Shown: positions 1 through 9,100 of the stretch, piece by piece
How the letters are laid out: every line of letters begins with the position of its first letter
Position numbering within the stretch: the first letter of the stretch is position 1
Made by a program: the position numbers and the translations under genes
Source of the DNA: an uncultured Lachnospiraceae bacterium
GTDB taxonomy: Bacteria > Bacillota > Clostridia > Lachnospirales > Lachnospiraceae
DNA length: 23,209 bases
Assembly: GCA_946183625.1 (NCBI GenBank)
Contig: CAMHCL010000009.1
Location: 1 to 23,209 of the forward strand
Direction: 5' to 3'
The notes under the pieces: generated by a model
The model's database searches: none
Told to the model about the DNA's origin: nothing
Seen by the model: only the letters and a program-made list of their open reading frames with translations

Positions 1-235
1 TTGTATAGCCGAAGACCTTGTTGCCACTTCCAGCCGTAACATAGAGTGAATCCTTCGACTCATAGAGCTTGAGATTCAGTCTCTGCAGAAGTCGATTGGT
101 AATATCATAGACTTCCGAATCAGCATAATAAGCGCTGTAAAGATCAGCAGTATCTCTGTCATCCTGAGATATACTTCTTCCGGTTGCAAGAATGCTATAT
201 ATATCCAGTGCCTTATCAAGACTTCTATCTTCCAT
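1..235 (-). CDS. jetB: JetB-like (DUF6063-type) Wadjet subunit, 5' part only
   Basis: Only the first 78 codons are present; the gene runs off the left edge. The protein begins MEDRSLDKALDIYSIL and includes LLQRLNLKLYESKDSLYV and NKVFGYT, which I recognise as the opening of the DUF6063-type family paired with DUF5716/JetA proteins. In Wadjet complexes JetB is the small KITE-like subunit bridging the kleisin JetA and the SMC ATPase JetC. The start is well supported: ATG at 235 overlaps the TAA of jetA by one base (TAATG), and an AAGGAGG site sits just upstream inside the jetA end, implying translational coupling. The family call rests on memory of its sequence pattern and on the neighbour; jetC and jetD, which would settle it, lie outside the window. 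Confidence 0.6.
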   Translation of the reverse strand, partial: MEDRSLDKALDIYSILATGRSISQDDRDTADLYSAYYADSEVYDITNRLLQRLNLKLYESKDSLYVTAGSGNKVFGYT

Positions 236-1752
236 TACCTCGACCTCCTTTCAAATGTCATATCGCTCACTTCAGTTGCAAAACCATCCTCATCTTCAGA
301 TATCTTGATGAGTTCATCTCCGAAACTTATATGGAATCCCATGTCCTTATAATCCCGAAGCTTATCCAGGCCTATGCCCTTAAATACCATATCCTCCAGA
401 AATGTCTCCTGGCTGGATATGAGCCTGTCTATCATATAATCTTCCTTACCCGCCAGATGCGTCAGGAAGGAATAATAATCTCTGTTCTCATATATCTCCT
501 TGCCAAACCTTATCTCCAGAATGGCATTATATTCCGAAAGCGTCAGCTTCTCCCATCTGGTAAGTCTGTCCAGAAGCTCCAGGAACAGCAGACCGAAATT
601 CTTCTCAATAGAATTATGAAGAATCTCGTCATCGTATAAGAAGTCCAGATCAGCCTTCAGCTCTTCCTTCTTCTCACCCTTATCCGTATCAACCAGCCTG
701 CCTAGCACCAGATTATCAATAGTATGAATAGATAGGGACTTGCGCCTCATCGGAAGCAGGAAAGGCATTACAATTTCTTCCATAACATCCGGCCTGTCAT
801 ACTGTTCCATACGTCTCAGCATTGCCTCGAAGTCAAATGTATCCTTCAGGCTTCTGGTCCTGCTCCTGCGGATCATTTCATCTGCAAACCTTGACAGCTC
901 TGCAGTCTTATTTATCAGTTCACTGTGATTCTCTATAGTCTGCTTAAGCAGAGTTTCCAGCCTCGTTATATCCCTGGTAATCTTCACATCAGTTCCGGCA
1001 GAATATCTTGCAGCAGCCTTGTCCGCCAGCTCCCTGTTCCTGGTAAAGAGTTTTCTCTCTTCAGCAAACCACACTGCTATTCTGTCCATGTAGCTGTCCA
1101 TAGCCTCCGTTCCGGCCTTTACATCTGTAAGAAGCAGCTGTACCACGCCTTCCCTCTGCTTATCTATGGACTTAACCTCAATATTTATTCTCTCTATAAC
1201 ATCAATACCACCACGGAAGTTCTCAGCCTTGATCATCTTCTCCAGCAGAAGCTGATCCATGTTGATACGGCTTTCGTCCTTAACCTCCTTGGTGCTGAGG
1301 TAAAATTCAATTCCATCCTCAGTAATGGTATACAGCACCTGGTCATCTCTTACGACACTGTCTATCAATCTGACTCTGGCTATCTTATTCTTTCTCTCAG
1401 CCGGGTCGAAGAATGACATTTCAAATGCACGGCCACCATTTCTGATCTTGTCAAATATATATCTGTTCAGTTCTTCGTCTTCTATCTCATAATCACGCTT
1501 CAGCAGTTCTTTGCAGAACTTATCGTAGCCATCATAGCTGACAGGCTTCTCGTTGAAGCTGTTCTCGTGGATGAAGTAACGAAGGATTGCCATGGTGAGG
1601 TAACCCATATCCAGATGAGCATAGGCGCCTTCCTTATATTGCTGAAGACTTGAAGCACACAAAGAAAAGAAAGGATAGAACTTACGTAGATTCAATATCC
1701 TTTCTGTGTGATTTTTGATTATGTCGTCAATCAATGTGTGTTCTTCTGCCAT
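235..1752 (-). CDS. jetA: JetA-like Wadjet kleisin subunit (DUF5716 type)
   Basis: A 505-residue soluble protein without signal peptide or membrane segment. The N-terminal third (LRKFYPFFSLCASSLQQYKEGAYAHLDMGY..ILRYF) looks like a winged-helix region; the middle (about 170-310) is highly charged and helical, with likely coiled coil (ERINIEVKSIDKQREGVVQ, RLETLLKQTIENHSELINKT); the C-terminal part is again compact and helical. This layout and the wording match JetA of Wadjet type systems, the kleisin of an SMC complex that recognises and helps cleave circular plasmid DNA. It overlaps the following jetB-like gene by one base. No convincing Shine-Dalgarno precedes the ATG, and there are 62 bases between it and murI, so it may be translated from the murI message or have its own unseen promoter. 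Alternative: another MukF/MksF-like kleisin. Confidence 0.6.
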   Translation of the reverse strand: MAEEHTLIDDIIKNHTERILNLRKFYPFFSLCASSLQQYKEGAYAHLDMGYLTMAILRYFIHENSFNEKPVSYDGYDKFCKELLKRDYEIEDEELNRYIFDKIRNGGRAFEMSFFDPAERKNKIARVRLIDSVVRDDQVLYTITEDGIEFYLSTKEVKDESRINMDQLLLEKMIKAENFRGGIDVIERINIEVKSIDKQREGVVQLLLTDVKAGTEAMDSYMDRIAVWFAEERKLFTRNRELADKAAARYSAGTDVKITRDITRLETLLKQTIENHSELINKTAELSRFADEMIRRSRTRSLKDTFDFEAMLRRMEQYDRPDVMEEIVMPFLLPMRRKSLSIHTIDNLVLGRLVDTDKGEKKEELKADLDFLYDDEILHNSIEKNFGLLFLELLDRLTRWEKLTLSEYNAILEIRFGKEIYENRDYYSFLTHLAGKEDYMIDRLISSQETFLEDMVFKGIGLDKLRDYKDMGFHISFGDELIKISEDEDGFATEVSDMTFERRSR

Positions 1753-1814
1753 GGCTAAATATCCATTTTATTGTTTAAATCTGTGCATCACATTCTAGCG
1801 AACACATAGGGGTG

Positions 1815-2636
1815 TTAGGTGATTGCATCTAACCTGCAATGAAGGTTATATATATGCTCCAACATTGCATCGTCTGATGTACGGCCGGAGGTCAGGTAGG
1901 TTACATCATCCCGCTTCATCTCTTCTACCGTCTTGTAGTTCAAGCGATTCTTTCCGGATTCTACGTCCTGAAGCTCCAACTTCAGTAATGAAGCCAGGTG
2001 GCGGATAGTGCCTGCGTTGCCATCCAAGATGTCCGTCTTATCCGAGAAGAAACGTCTGTATGCCGGACGGAAGTAGTTGAAGTGGGTGCAGCCCAGAACC
2101 AGGGCACTATACTTTGAAGTGTCGAAGGGCTCGAACTGTCTCTCCAGATATTCATAAACCTCATCAGTTTCAAACTTCTCTGCCTCTGCAAATGTAACTA
2201 GTTCAGGCATTGGAAGCAGGTCGGCTTTATGATATGTATCAACTCTCTCAAGCAGGTCATGGAGCTTGTTCTCTCTGATAGTTACAGGAGTAGCCATCAC
2301 CAGCACTCTGCTTGATGCGTCATCTCTTGTATGTTCTATGGCAGGCTTAACTGCCGGTTCCATGCCGATTATAGGTATGCTGTATTTCGATCTCAGATGA
2401 GAAGCTGCAACACTGGTTGCCGTATTACATGCGATCACTACCGCGTCAACCCCTCTTGATATAAGGTCCGAAACTATATGATCCGCATACTCCAGAATCT
2501 GTTCATGTGTCTTCAAGCCATACGGAACATGGTCCGTATCGGCATAAAATATATATTGTTCATTAGGGAGTTTAAGGAGTGCCTCGTGCAGCACTGACAC
2601 TCCTCCGATTCCCGAATCAAATATACCAATATTCAT
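1815..2636 (-). CDS. murI: Glutamate racemase
   Basis: Converts L-glutamate to D-glutamate for peptidoglycan stem peptides, in the cytoplasm. The 273-residue length is normal for the family. Visible hallmarks are the N-terminal FDSGIGG (residues 6-12), the PYG element at 38-40, the first catalytic cysteine in ACNTATS (Cys70) and the second in GCTH (Cys183). The start has an AGGAG site eight bases upstream. It follows glmS on the same strand after 55 bases, so both genes supply cell-wall precursors (GlcN-6-P and D-Glu) probably from one message that begins at the glmS ribozyme. No terminator is evident between murI and the jetA-like gene downstream. Confidence 0.95.
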   Translation of the reverse strand: MNIGIFDSGIGGVSVLHEALLKLPNEQYIFYADTDHVPYGLKTHEQILEYADHIVSDLISRGVDAVVIACNTATSVAASHLRSKYSIPIIGMEPAVKPAIEHTRDDASSRVLVMATPVTIRENKLHDLLERVDTYHKADLLPMPELVTFAEAEKFETDEVYEYLERQFEPFDTSKYSALVLGCTHFNYFRPAYRRFFSDKTDILDGNAGTIRHLASLLKLELQDVESGKNRLNYKTVEEMKRDDVTYLTSGRTSDDAMLEHIYNLHCRLDAIT

Positions 2637-2691
2637 CTATATTCTCCTATAGACTGACTATCAGATCATTTGTTCATTTACCGTCAAATGT

Positions 2692-4509
2692 TTACTCAAC
2701 AGTAACTGACTTTGCAAGGTTACGTGGCTTATCTACATCAAGGCCTTTTGCGTCCGATGTATAGTAAGCGATGAGCTGAAGAATAACTGCTGTAGCAAAT
2801 ACGCCGAATTCTGTATCTGCATCAGGAATGTAGATCTGCTTATCGCATACTTCATTATTCTCAACCTTGCCCTCATGGCTTATGAGAATTACATAAGCAC
2901 CACGAGACTTAACCTCACGTACATTTGATATAACCTTTGAATAAACACTCTCATCAGTTGCAATAGCAATTACAGGAACTGCTTCTGATATAAGTGCTAT
3001 AGTACCATGCTTCAGTTCTCCTGCTGCGTAAGCTTCGCAGTGAATGTATGATATCTCCTTCAGCTTCAGTGAAGCTTCAAGACTCATAGTATAGTCGATG
3101 GCACGTCCGATATAGAATACATCAGGTGCATTCTTGATATGGTTAGCAACTTCTCTTATCTCATCAGATGCTTCAATAGTCTTAGCCATCAGCTCGCCTG
3201 CTGCGGAAAGCTTAGTCATGAATTCTCTTACTTCATCCTCAGACATGATTCCCTTAACCAGTCCAAGTCTTGCAGCGATCATATACATAGCTGATATCTG
3301 AACAGTGTATGCCTTTGTGCTGGCAACAGCTATCTCAGGACCTGCATGAGTATACAGAACATAGTCACTCTCACGAGCTATAGTTGAGCCCTTTACATTT
3401 ACTATTGAGAGAACCTTGCTGCCCTTTGACTTAGATAACTTCAGAGCTTCAAGTGTATCGATGGTCTCACCTGACTGTGAAACAACTATCGTAAGTGTCT
3501 TAGAATCAATGATAGGATCCTTATATCTGAACTCGGATGCTATCTCTACTGTTACAGGTATTCTGAGCTTGGATTCGATAAGCGCCTTGCCTACCATACC
3601 AGCATGCATTGCAGTACCACAGGCTACTATTACGATATTCTCAAGATTCTTAAATATCTCATCATCAATTCCATCATCTGTAAAATCAGGAAGTCCGTCA
3701 TGAATTCTAGGAGCTATAGTTCTCTCCAGAGCCTGAGGCTGTTCGTTGATTTCCTTCAGCATGTAGTGTGGATATCCACCCTTCTGTGCTGATGTGATGT
3801 CCCAGTTAACCTCGAGAATTTCAGGTTCAACTGCTCTGCCCTTAAGATCCTGTACAGTTATTCCGTCCTCAGAAAGAGTAAGGATGTGATATTCAGGAAC
3901 TACAAAATATTTCTTTGAGAAATTAATAACAGCAGTAAGGTCAGAAGCTATGATAGAACCACCGTCAAATGAAGCGGCTACCATCGGGCTTACATTTCTG
4001 ATTGCAAATATCTTGCCTGGCTGGTCATCAAACATGATACAAAGTGCAAATGAACCCGCCAGAAGACCAACTACCTTCTTGATAGTCTTATAAGGATCGC
4101 CCTCATAAAGCTTGTCCAGAAGTGCAGCTACAACTTCTGTATCGGTCTCAGACAGAAGTGTGCCCTTCAGTCCGTACTCTACTGTAAGTTCTTTATAATT
4201 CTCAATGATTCCGTTATGGCATATAACTACGCTTCCCTGTCTGTGAGGGTGAGCATTTGTCTCGGTAACGCCACCATGAGTAGCCCATCTGGTATGACCT
4301 ATACCACATGTAGAGTCTGTCTGATATTCAGCAACAGCCTCAGCAAGCTCGGCAACCTTACCTGTCTTCTTCTTAAGTATTATTCCCTGATCAGCATCCA
4401 GAAGTGCTATTCCCGCACTGTCATAACCTCTATATTCCAGCTGCTGAAGTCCATTAATAAGGATATCCTTTGCAGGTGTATCCCCTGTATATCCAATTAT
4501 TCCGCACAT
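2692..4509 (-). CDS. glmS: Glutamine--fructose-6-phosphate aminotransferase (isomerizing)
   Basis: Makes glucosamine-6-phosphate from fructose-6-P and glutamine, the entry step to UDP-GlcNAc for the cell wall. The protein starts MCGIIGYTG, so Cys2 becomes the N-terminal nucleophile of the class II glutamine amidotransferase domain (about 1-220, with GHTRWATHG and CHNGIIENY). Two SIS sugar-isomerase domains follow (about 285-420 and 455-600; VSQSGETIDT, STKAYTVQI, GRAIDYTMSLEASLKLKEISY). The C-terminus NLAKSVTVE is the usual GlmS ending, and 605 residues is normal. AAAGGAG lies seven bases before the ATG. A glmS ribozyme lies in its leader, so it is expected to be repressed when GlcN-6-P is high. 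A small hairpin (arms 4532-4538 and 4543-4549) sits between the ribozyme and the ribosome-binding site. Confidence 0.97.
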   Translation of the reverse strand: MCGIIGYTGDTPAKDILINGLQQLEYRGYDSAGIALLDADQGIILKKKTGKVAELAEAVAEYQTDSTCGIGHTRWATHGGVTETNAHPHRQGSVVICHNGIIENYKELTVEYGLKGTLLSETDTEVVAALLDKLYEGDPYKTIKKVVGLLAGSFALCIMFDDQPGKIFAIRNVSPMVAASFDGGSIIASDLTAVINFSKKYFVVPEYHILTLSEDGITVQDLKGRAVEPEILEVNWDITSAQKGGYPHYMLKEINEQPQALERTIAPRIHDGLPDFTDDGIDDEIFKNLENIVIVACGTAMHAGMVGKALIESKLRIPVTVEIASEFRYKDPIIDSKTLTIVVSQSGETIDTLEALKLSKSKGSKVLSIVNVKGSTIARESDYVLYTHAGPEIAVASTKAYTVQISAMYMIAARLGLVKGIMSEDEVREFMTKLSAAGELMAKTIEASDEIREVANHIKNAPDVFYIGRAIDYTMSLEASLKLKEISYIHCEAYAAGELKHGTIALISEAVPVIAIATDESVYSKVISNVREVKSRGAYVILISHEGKVENNEVCDKQIYIPDADTEFGVFATAVILQLIAYYTSDAKGLDVDKPRNLAKSVTVE

Positions 4510-4593
4510 TTTAAATATCTCCTTTCAAATACGACCTGATAACAGATCGTTAGTGCATATTCAATTACGCGATAAAATCCGCGATTGTAATAA

Positions 4594-4860
4594 CACCTGC
4601 CATACCTCTCTGTTCCCCGGTCACCCGGGCTTTTAAAAGCATGGCTTACGAATGTGCAGTCCGGAAGAGCATCCGCCGAATTTTCGATAACTCTTCACCT
4701 CGTCAAGAACAGGTTTACAGCATCATCATGCGCAGTGTACGCCGCCTGCCCATCAGGGCACGCATGTGCCCTAATGGCACTGCGGCTTACTACGAAAAAC
4801 CGCTTCGCGTTTTTTCTACCACGCAAGTTTGCAAAGCAAACTTGCTCTCTGGCGCTAAGC
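4594..4860 (-). ncRNA. glmS self-cleaving ribozyme (riboswitch)
   Basis: On the minus strand the 5' core TTAGCGCC (cleavage expected between A4856 and G4855) is followed by P1. The near-invariant core TTGACGAGG then GTTATCGAAAATTCGGCGGATG follows from about 4706 downward, with flanking pairs GAAGAG/CTCTTC. Next come CTGCACATTCGTAAGCCATGC, a CCCGG-GTGA-CCGGG hairpin (P4.1), a GAACAGAGAG segment, and GTATGGC (ending at 4599) that pairs with GCCATGC to close P4. These match the B. subtilis ribozyme elements in order. The ribozyme uses GlcN-6-P as cofactor, and cleavage triggers mRNA decay. Position directly upstream of glmS on the same strand agrees. Its oddity is an enlarged P1 loop, annotated separately. 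Confidence 0.93.
4712..4842 (-). repeat. Structured ~130-nt insertion in the P1 loop of the glmS ribozyme
   Basis: P1 can form between GAGAGCA (4849-4843) and TGTTCTT (4711-4705), so everything between is extra P1 loop; in B. subtilis this loop is about a dozen bases. The insert folds on its own: a perfect 10-bp hairpin GCAAGTTTGC/GCAAACTTGC (4823-4832 and 4836-4845, 3-nt loop), an AAAAA-CGC/GCG-TTTTT hairpin at about 4795-4815, and a three-way junction. The junction is closed by 4737-4745 with 4782-4790 (8 pairs, one mismatch) and holds the hairpins TGCCC/GGGCA (4747-4760) and GTGCC/GGCAC (4766-4780). It is more GC-rich than its surroundings. It could be a mobile palindromic (REP/MITE-like) element; I see no second copy in this window, so that origin is inference. 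Confidence 0.6.
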
Positions 4861-4900
4861 TTTCTAAAGCTTTCCAAAATTATTTTCCTCCCATTAAAAT

Positions 4901-4932
4901 AATCCCCATAATTGTAACACATTATGGGGATT
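4901..4932 (-). terminator. 12-bp perfect inverted repeat: terminator of the lipoprotein gene and/or glmS operator
   Basis: Arms AATCCCCATAAT (4901-4912) and ATTATGGGGATT (4921-4932) are perfect complements around an 8-base centre. It lies 43 bases past the stop of the minus-strand lipoprotein gene and is followed on that strand by ATTTTAAT, a modest U-rich tail, so it can end that transcript. It also contains the -10 box of the predicted glmS promoter, so an operator role is equally possible. Confidence 0.5.
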
Positions 4933-4939
4933 AACGCAA
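4911..4939 (-). promoter_or_regulatory. Predicted sigma-A promoter of the glmS ribozyme transcript
   Basis: Read on the minus strand, TTGCGT (4939-4934) and TACAAT (4916-4911) are separated by exactly 17 bases. Transcription would start near 4904, giving about 50 leader bases before the ribozyme cleavage site. The spacer and -10 box lie inside a long perfect inverted repeat, so the promoter may be controlled by a protein bound there. Confidence 0.55.
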
Positions 4940-4975
4940 AATATAGTGGTTTTAATTGTAGGGAAATGCAAAATG

Positions 4976-6076
4976 TTATTCTACAATTCCTGTGACTGAT
5001 ATAACCTTGAGATTATTGCCATCATCAATGCCGCTGAGCCATATCTGTCCGGTGCCCAGGCAGATGCCCTGACCATTCTGGAACATATCCTTACAAGTCT
5101 CTTTCTCTATCTCTTCCATATCAGAATCATCAACATGCTTTCCATCCATGTAAGCGATGAACTCATCTGAATTGTTACATACTACATCAGGATACATAGT
5201 AATAGGATAAGCGATAAGGCCTGATAAAGTAGCCCAGTCACCATTCATATATGCTGTTCTTGCCTGTGAGCAGATAGACTCAACAGATGCAGTATCAAGA
5301 TTTGTTACCATTGAATAATCTCCGCCAGTTGTTGCCTCTTCAGCAGGAGCTTCTTCTGGAGCAGCTTCAGTTGTATCTGCAGCAGCTTCTGTTGCAGGCT
5401 CAGTTCCAAAGAGTTCCTTTGGTTCCTGACCGTAATCCTGATATTTTGTAATAGAAAGCTTATTATCTGCTACATAATCACCAATGATATTCTTTCTGAT
5501 CTCTTCGCGGGAAGCATCATCTGATACAAGCTTGGTGAAATCATCATAATGATCACCAAATATCTCCTTAGCACTTTCATCATAGTTTGAACCATCTTCT
5601 ACAACATCAAAACTTGCAACTTCATACTTGTTGTCTACAGTCTTAAGATGTATAAGACCTGGGTAGTGTCCACCAGACTCACATACAAGTGTGTCGCCAT
5701 CAAGCTTATAATTGTAGATCCAGTATGAACCATATACCAGAACATCATCAGGATTGCTCTCATCCAGAGCCACAACCTGAATACAAGGAATTGATACATC
5801 AGCTGCAGGATAATCTGCTGCCAGAACATCTACTAAATATGCACATATTGGTGCAATAACAGGATCATCACCTAAATATACAAACTTTGGAAGATTTGCA
5901 GAGCTTGCTGCATCACCAAGCATTGTATCTGTTGAAGTTGCAGCTTCTGTTGTTGCTTCAGTAGTAGCCTCTGTAGTAGGTGCTGTTGTTGTAGCCTCTT
6001 CCTTCTTTCCACATGCCGCAAGAGAAGTAGCAAGCATAACAGCTCCAGCAATCAGAGCAAGTTTCTTCTTAAACAT
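4976..6076 (-). CDS. Two-domain Thr/Glu-linker lipoprotein of unknown function
   Basis: A 366-residue predicted lipoprotein. MFKKKLALIAGAVMLATSL leads to a lipobox LAAC with Cys22, followed by KKEE and a linker of repeated TTEA units. A globular part (about 48-225, beginning LPKFVYLGDDPVIAPICAYL) is followed by a second Ala/Glu/Thr linker (about 228-255). The C-terminal domain (about 258-366, SICSQARTAYMNGDWATLSGLIAYPITMY..) resembles the NTF2/SnoaL-like fold in pattern. I chose ATG 6076: AAGGAGG lies seven bases before it, whereas an in-frame TTG at 6082 would sit almost on that site. It starts 37 bases after the protease gene and is probably co-transcribed with it. Function unknown; the ligand-binding guess for the last domain is weak. 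Confidence 0.85.
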   Translation of the reverse strand: MFKKKLALIAGAVMLATSLAACGKKEEATTTAPTTEATTEATTEAATSTDTMLGDAASSANLPKFVYLGDDPVIAPICAYLVDVLAADYPAADVSIPCIQVVALDESNPDDVLVYGSYWIYNYKLDGDTLVCESGGHYPGLIHLKTVDNKYEVASFDVVEDGSNYDESAKEIFGDHYDDFTKLVSDDASREEIRKNIIGDYVADNKLSITKYQDYGQEPKELFGTEPATEAAADTTEAAPEEAPAEEATTGGDYSMVTNLDTASVESICSQARTAYMNGDWATLSGLIAYPITMYPDVVCNNSDEFIAYMDGKHVDDSDMEEIEKETCKDMFQNGQGICLGTGQIWLSGIDDGNNLKVISVTGIVE

Positions 6077-6113
6077 AATCAAACCTCCTTAATGTAGATC
6101 ATATTCATGTCAT

Positions 6114-9100
6114 TCATTTATGCTGACCTTTACGCCTATAAACAATAGATATACATCCCACGGAGCCCATAAGCGACATCAGCATTAGAACATAATACAA
6201 CTGAATATCAGATTTGTCACCTGTTTTCACATTTCCGGCTTTTGGCTGTGCAGCAGGTGAAGCAGGTGTATCCGGCTTTTTATCAGGAGTTACCGGCTTA
6301 TCCGGCTCAACAGGCTGCTCCTCCTTTTCAAAGGCCACATATATTTCATGATCCTCCAGGAGCTCGTCAAAATTTATTCCGCCGGCCTTAAGTATCTCGG
6401 CGAGTTCAGCGTCTGACAGCCTTCTGCCATCCATCTCAACATATGCCACTTTGTAGCCATCTTCAGGTTTAATTGTAAAGACTTCATTTGCACCCACGTA
6501 GCTCTTTATCACGCCCTCGCGGTCTACATTTCCACCATCTGATGATGCAGACTTAACTCTCACCACATCACCATATTGCGGCTTAGTCTTAACATCTGTT
6601 CCGATAAATACATACTGGCCATTCTCATAATTTGTCACACCCATAGCATAATAAACATCCTTATATGCAGTGCTGACAACATTATAAACCGGATTAAAAT
6701 TCATCTGTTTTTCCGTTGGCATGAGTTTCTTGTCACCATAATCAGCCACGTATGTATCCGCAGTTATAACCTCTTCATTTTCATCAGAAACAACTCTTCC
6801 GCTTACCATAAATCCATCAGCAAGCGAATAGGCACTCATTGAAGCAGTCTGGTCGAAAGCAGTACCATCTATAAGCTTATCATTTTCACCATTTATCTGA
6901 ACCAGTTCATAGGTTTTTCCATCAGCGGCTGGATTTATCTTATACATTTCCTCATGATCATTTTCATAATCATTACCACCGAAATAGTACAGAGTCTCAT
7001 CATCATATACCAAACACATGCTGTTGCCACAGATATACTGCGAACCATTAGTCTGCTGCATTTCATTAAGAGTCATATTATCCTCATCAAATATACGGAG
7101 TATAGGATTATAATCCTCATTAATGATTCTGAACTGATCACCGCATGCCACATATATGCCTTTGCCGTTATTGATCATTACCTTGTCCTTCTCGGCATAT
7201 TCATCATTATATTTATAATACTCTACATCATTAGTCTCAGGATCAAATACGCCTATGTAGGATTTGTAATTCTTCATATCATTTGCGAAGAACAGGACCT
7301 TGCCCTTCCAGGTACAGACTCCTGAATCCGCCGCCTCTCCGCCATAATAAACCTGTTCCCAGGTCTGCGCGCCTATGTCATACTTAAATATCGCCGTCTT
7401 CAGATCCTTAGTACAGTTTATAGCATATAGATTTCCATCGCATCCAACTATAGACTGCATTTCCAATCCGTAAAATGTATCGTCGAATTCATCCGAAGTT
7501 ACAGTATATGTTCCCGGCTTTCCTGACAGGCTCCTTCCCGGAAGTGGAAGTCTGTCATAAAGAATCCTAGGAGTACCTATACGGTCGAATCTACGACCGC
7601 TTCTTCCATCCGAAGACACGATCCGAACTTCATATTCTCCAGCTTCGAAATCCTTAGGAAGTGTCAACGAAACCTCTGTATCACTCCAGGAATCTGCGTC
7701 ATATACATTGTCGCCTATATTTACACTTCCATTATCATCTCCGAAGAAGAAACCACTTATGGTAAGCTGGTCGCCATTTAATTCCACCACATTTACCACC
7801 GGATCATATTCCCCGGCCATTGCCTTTGATACATCAGCAATACCGCCTGATACACATTTATCGTGGAGGGCATCATATGGACGAGCACTTCCGATTATCC
7901 TTGCAGCGATCTTATCAGGTCCGTCATCAGGGAAAGCACCGACAAGCATAGCAGCCTCTCCGGCCACAGCTGGTGTTGCCATAGAAGTACCGCCCTCCTC
8001 TTTATAGGCAACTGCATCCTGCGAAAAATAAATACCCTTTATATATACATGATCTTCGCATACGCCTAAATCACCTACATCAAGAAACAGTTGAAAACGT
8101 GACTCATTTTTAGAAGGATCACCTGCCGGATAAAACACAAAAGGCGCCCTTACAATTCCCGCCTGTACATCCAACACAGTACAGCTGTTGCACTTATCAG
8201 TTGGAACATCAGGATTATAGCAATTTGTAGATACATTCTTCACATCATGATCCACATACAGATCAATATAACCACCTACGCATTCATTGATTTCTCCCAT
8301 ATAGTCCGACATTATCGTAGGCATTTCAGCCTCATTGTCGGCCTGAACCTTTATAACCTTTCCCACACCAGGCAGTTCCTCTTCGGTTATATAAGAATTA
8401 AAGTCGGCTTCAGCACCGCTGATAGGTATAAGACAATCAATATGGTTATCTACTACTTCTATATCTTCAGCGGAATAGTCCACTGTATAGCTGACTCCGT
8501 CCTTCTCGTACACAGATGCATTTTCAGCCATTTCGCCGCTTCTTCTTGGCATCGTGGAAAGTATAGCGGAACCCGGAGCAAATATATCCACCATTTTTCT
8601 GCTGTAATTACTAAAGTCCGTCATCTCACCTTTATCATCACTGGCTCCAACAACTACAACATATGGGTTATTGTAAAATGTACCCTGCAGGATTTCCTTG
8701 GAGCTCATAGCTGAAGTTCTGTTTCCCGCAGCAAAAATCGAAACTATTCCCTCTTCACCAGCTTCTCTTACCAGAATATCCATGGTATGACCAAACACCG
8801 TATCATGCCAGGAATTGCTGGCAACCTTCACATTTACACCAGCCTTCTTGGCGGCGATCACATAGTCATAAGCATAAATACATTCCACAATAGTATTAAA
8901 GCCTTGGTTGTTCATCTGCTTAACAGCCATCAGCTTCGTACCAGTTGTGATACCACTTACACCTATGCCATTCCACTCCGCGCCTATTATTCCTGCACAA
9001 TGTGTTCCGTGATGATCATCATCCATAGGATCTGTAGTATTATATTCAAATCCAAATGAATTCTTGGCGATAACACATATTCCGTACTTTCCTCCACCCA

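Noticed and set aside
184..639. Long plus-strand frame opposite the jetA-like gene
   Set aside because: It is antisense to a clearly coding frame with good starts and overlaps; it has no recognisable domain.
1753..1814. Separate promoter for the jetA-like gene
   Set aside because: I looked for -35/-10 pairs in the 62-base gap; TAAAAT and TAGAAT hexamers exist but neither has a matching -35.
4641..4934. Three open frames upstream of glmS
   Set aside because: They lie across the glmS ribozyme, its insertion and the promoter palindrome; the RNA structure explains the sequence and none has a ribosome-binding site.
5300..6000. Repeats of TTEA-type codons in the lipoprotein gene as tandem DNA repeats
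   Set aside because: They are ordinary low-complexity Thr/Glu/Ala linkers between domains, not a separate repeat element.
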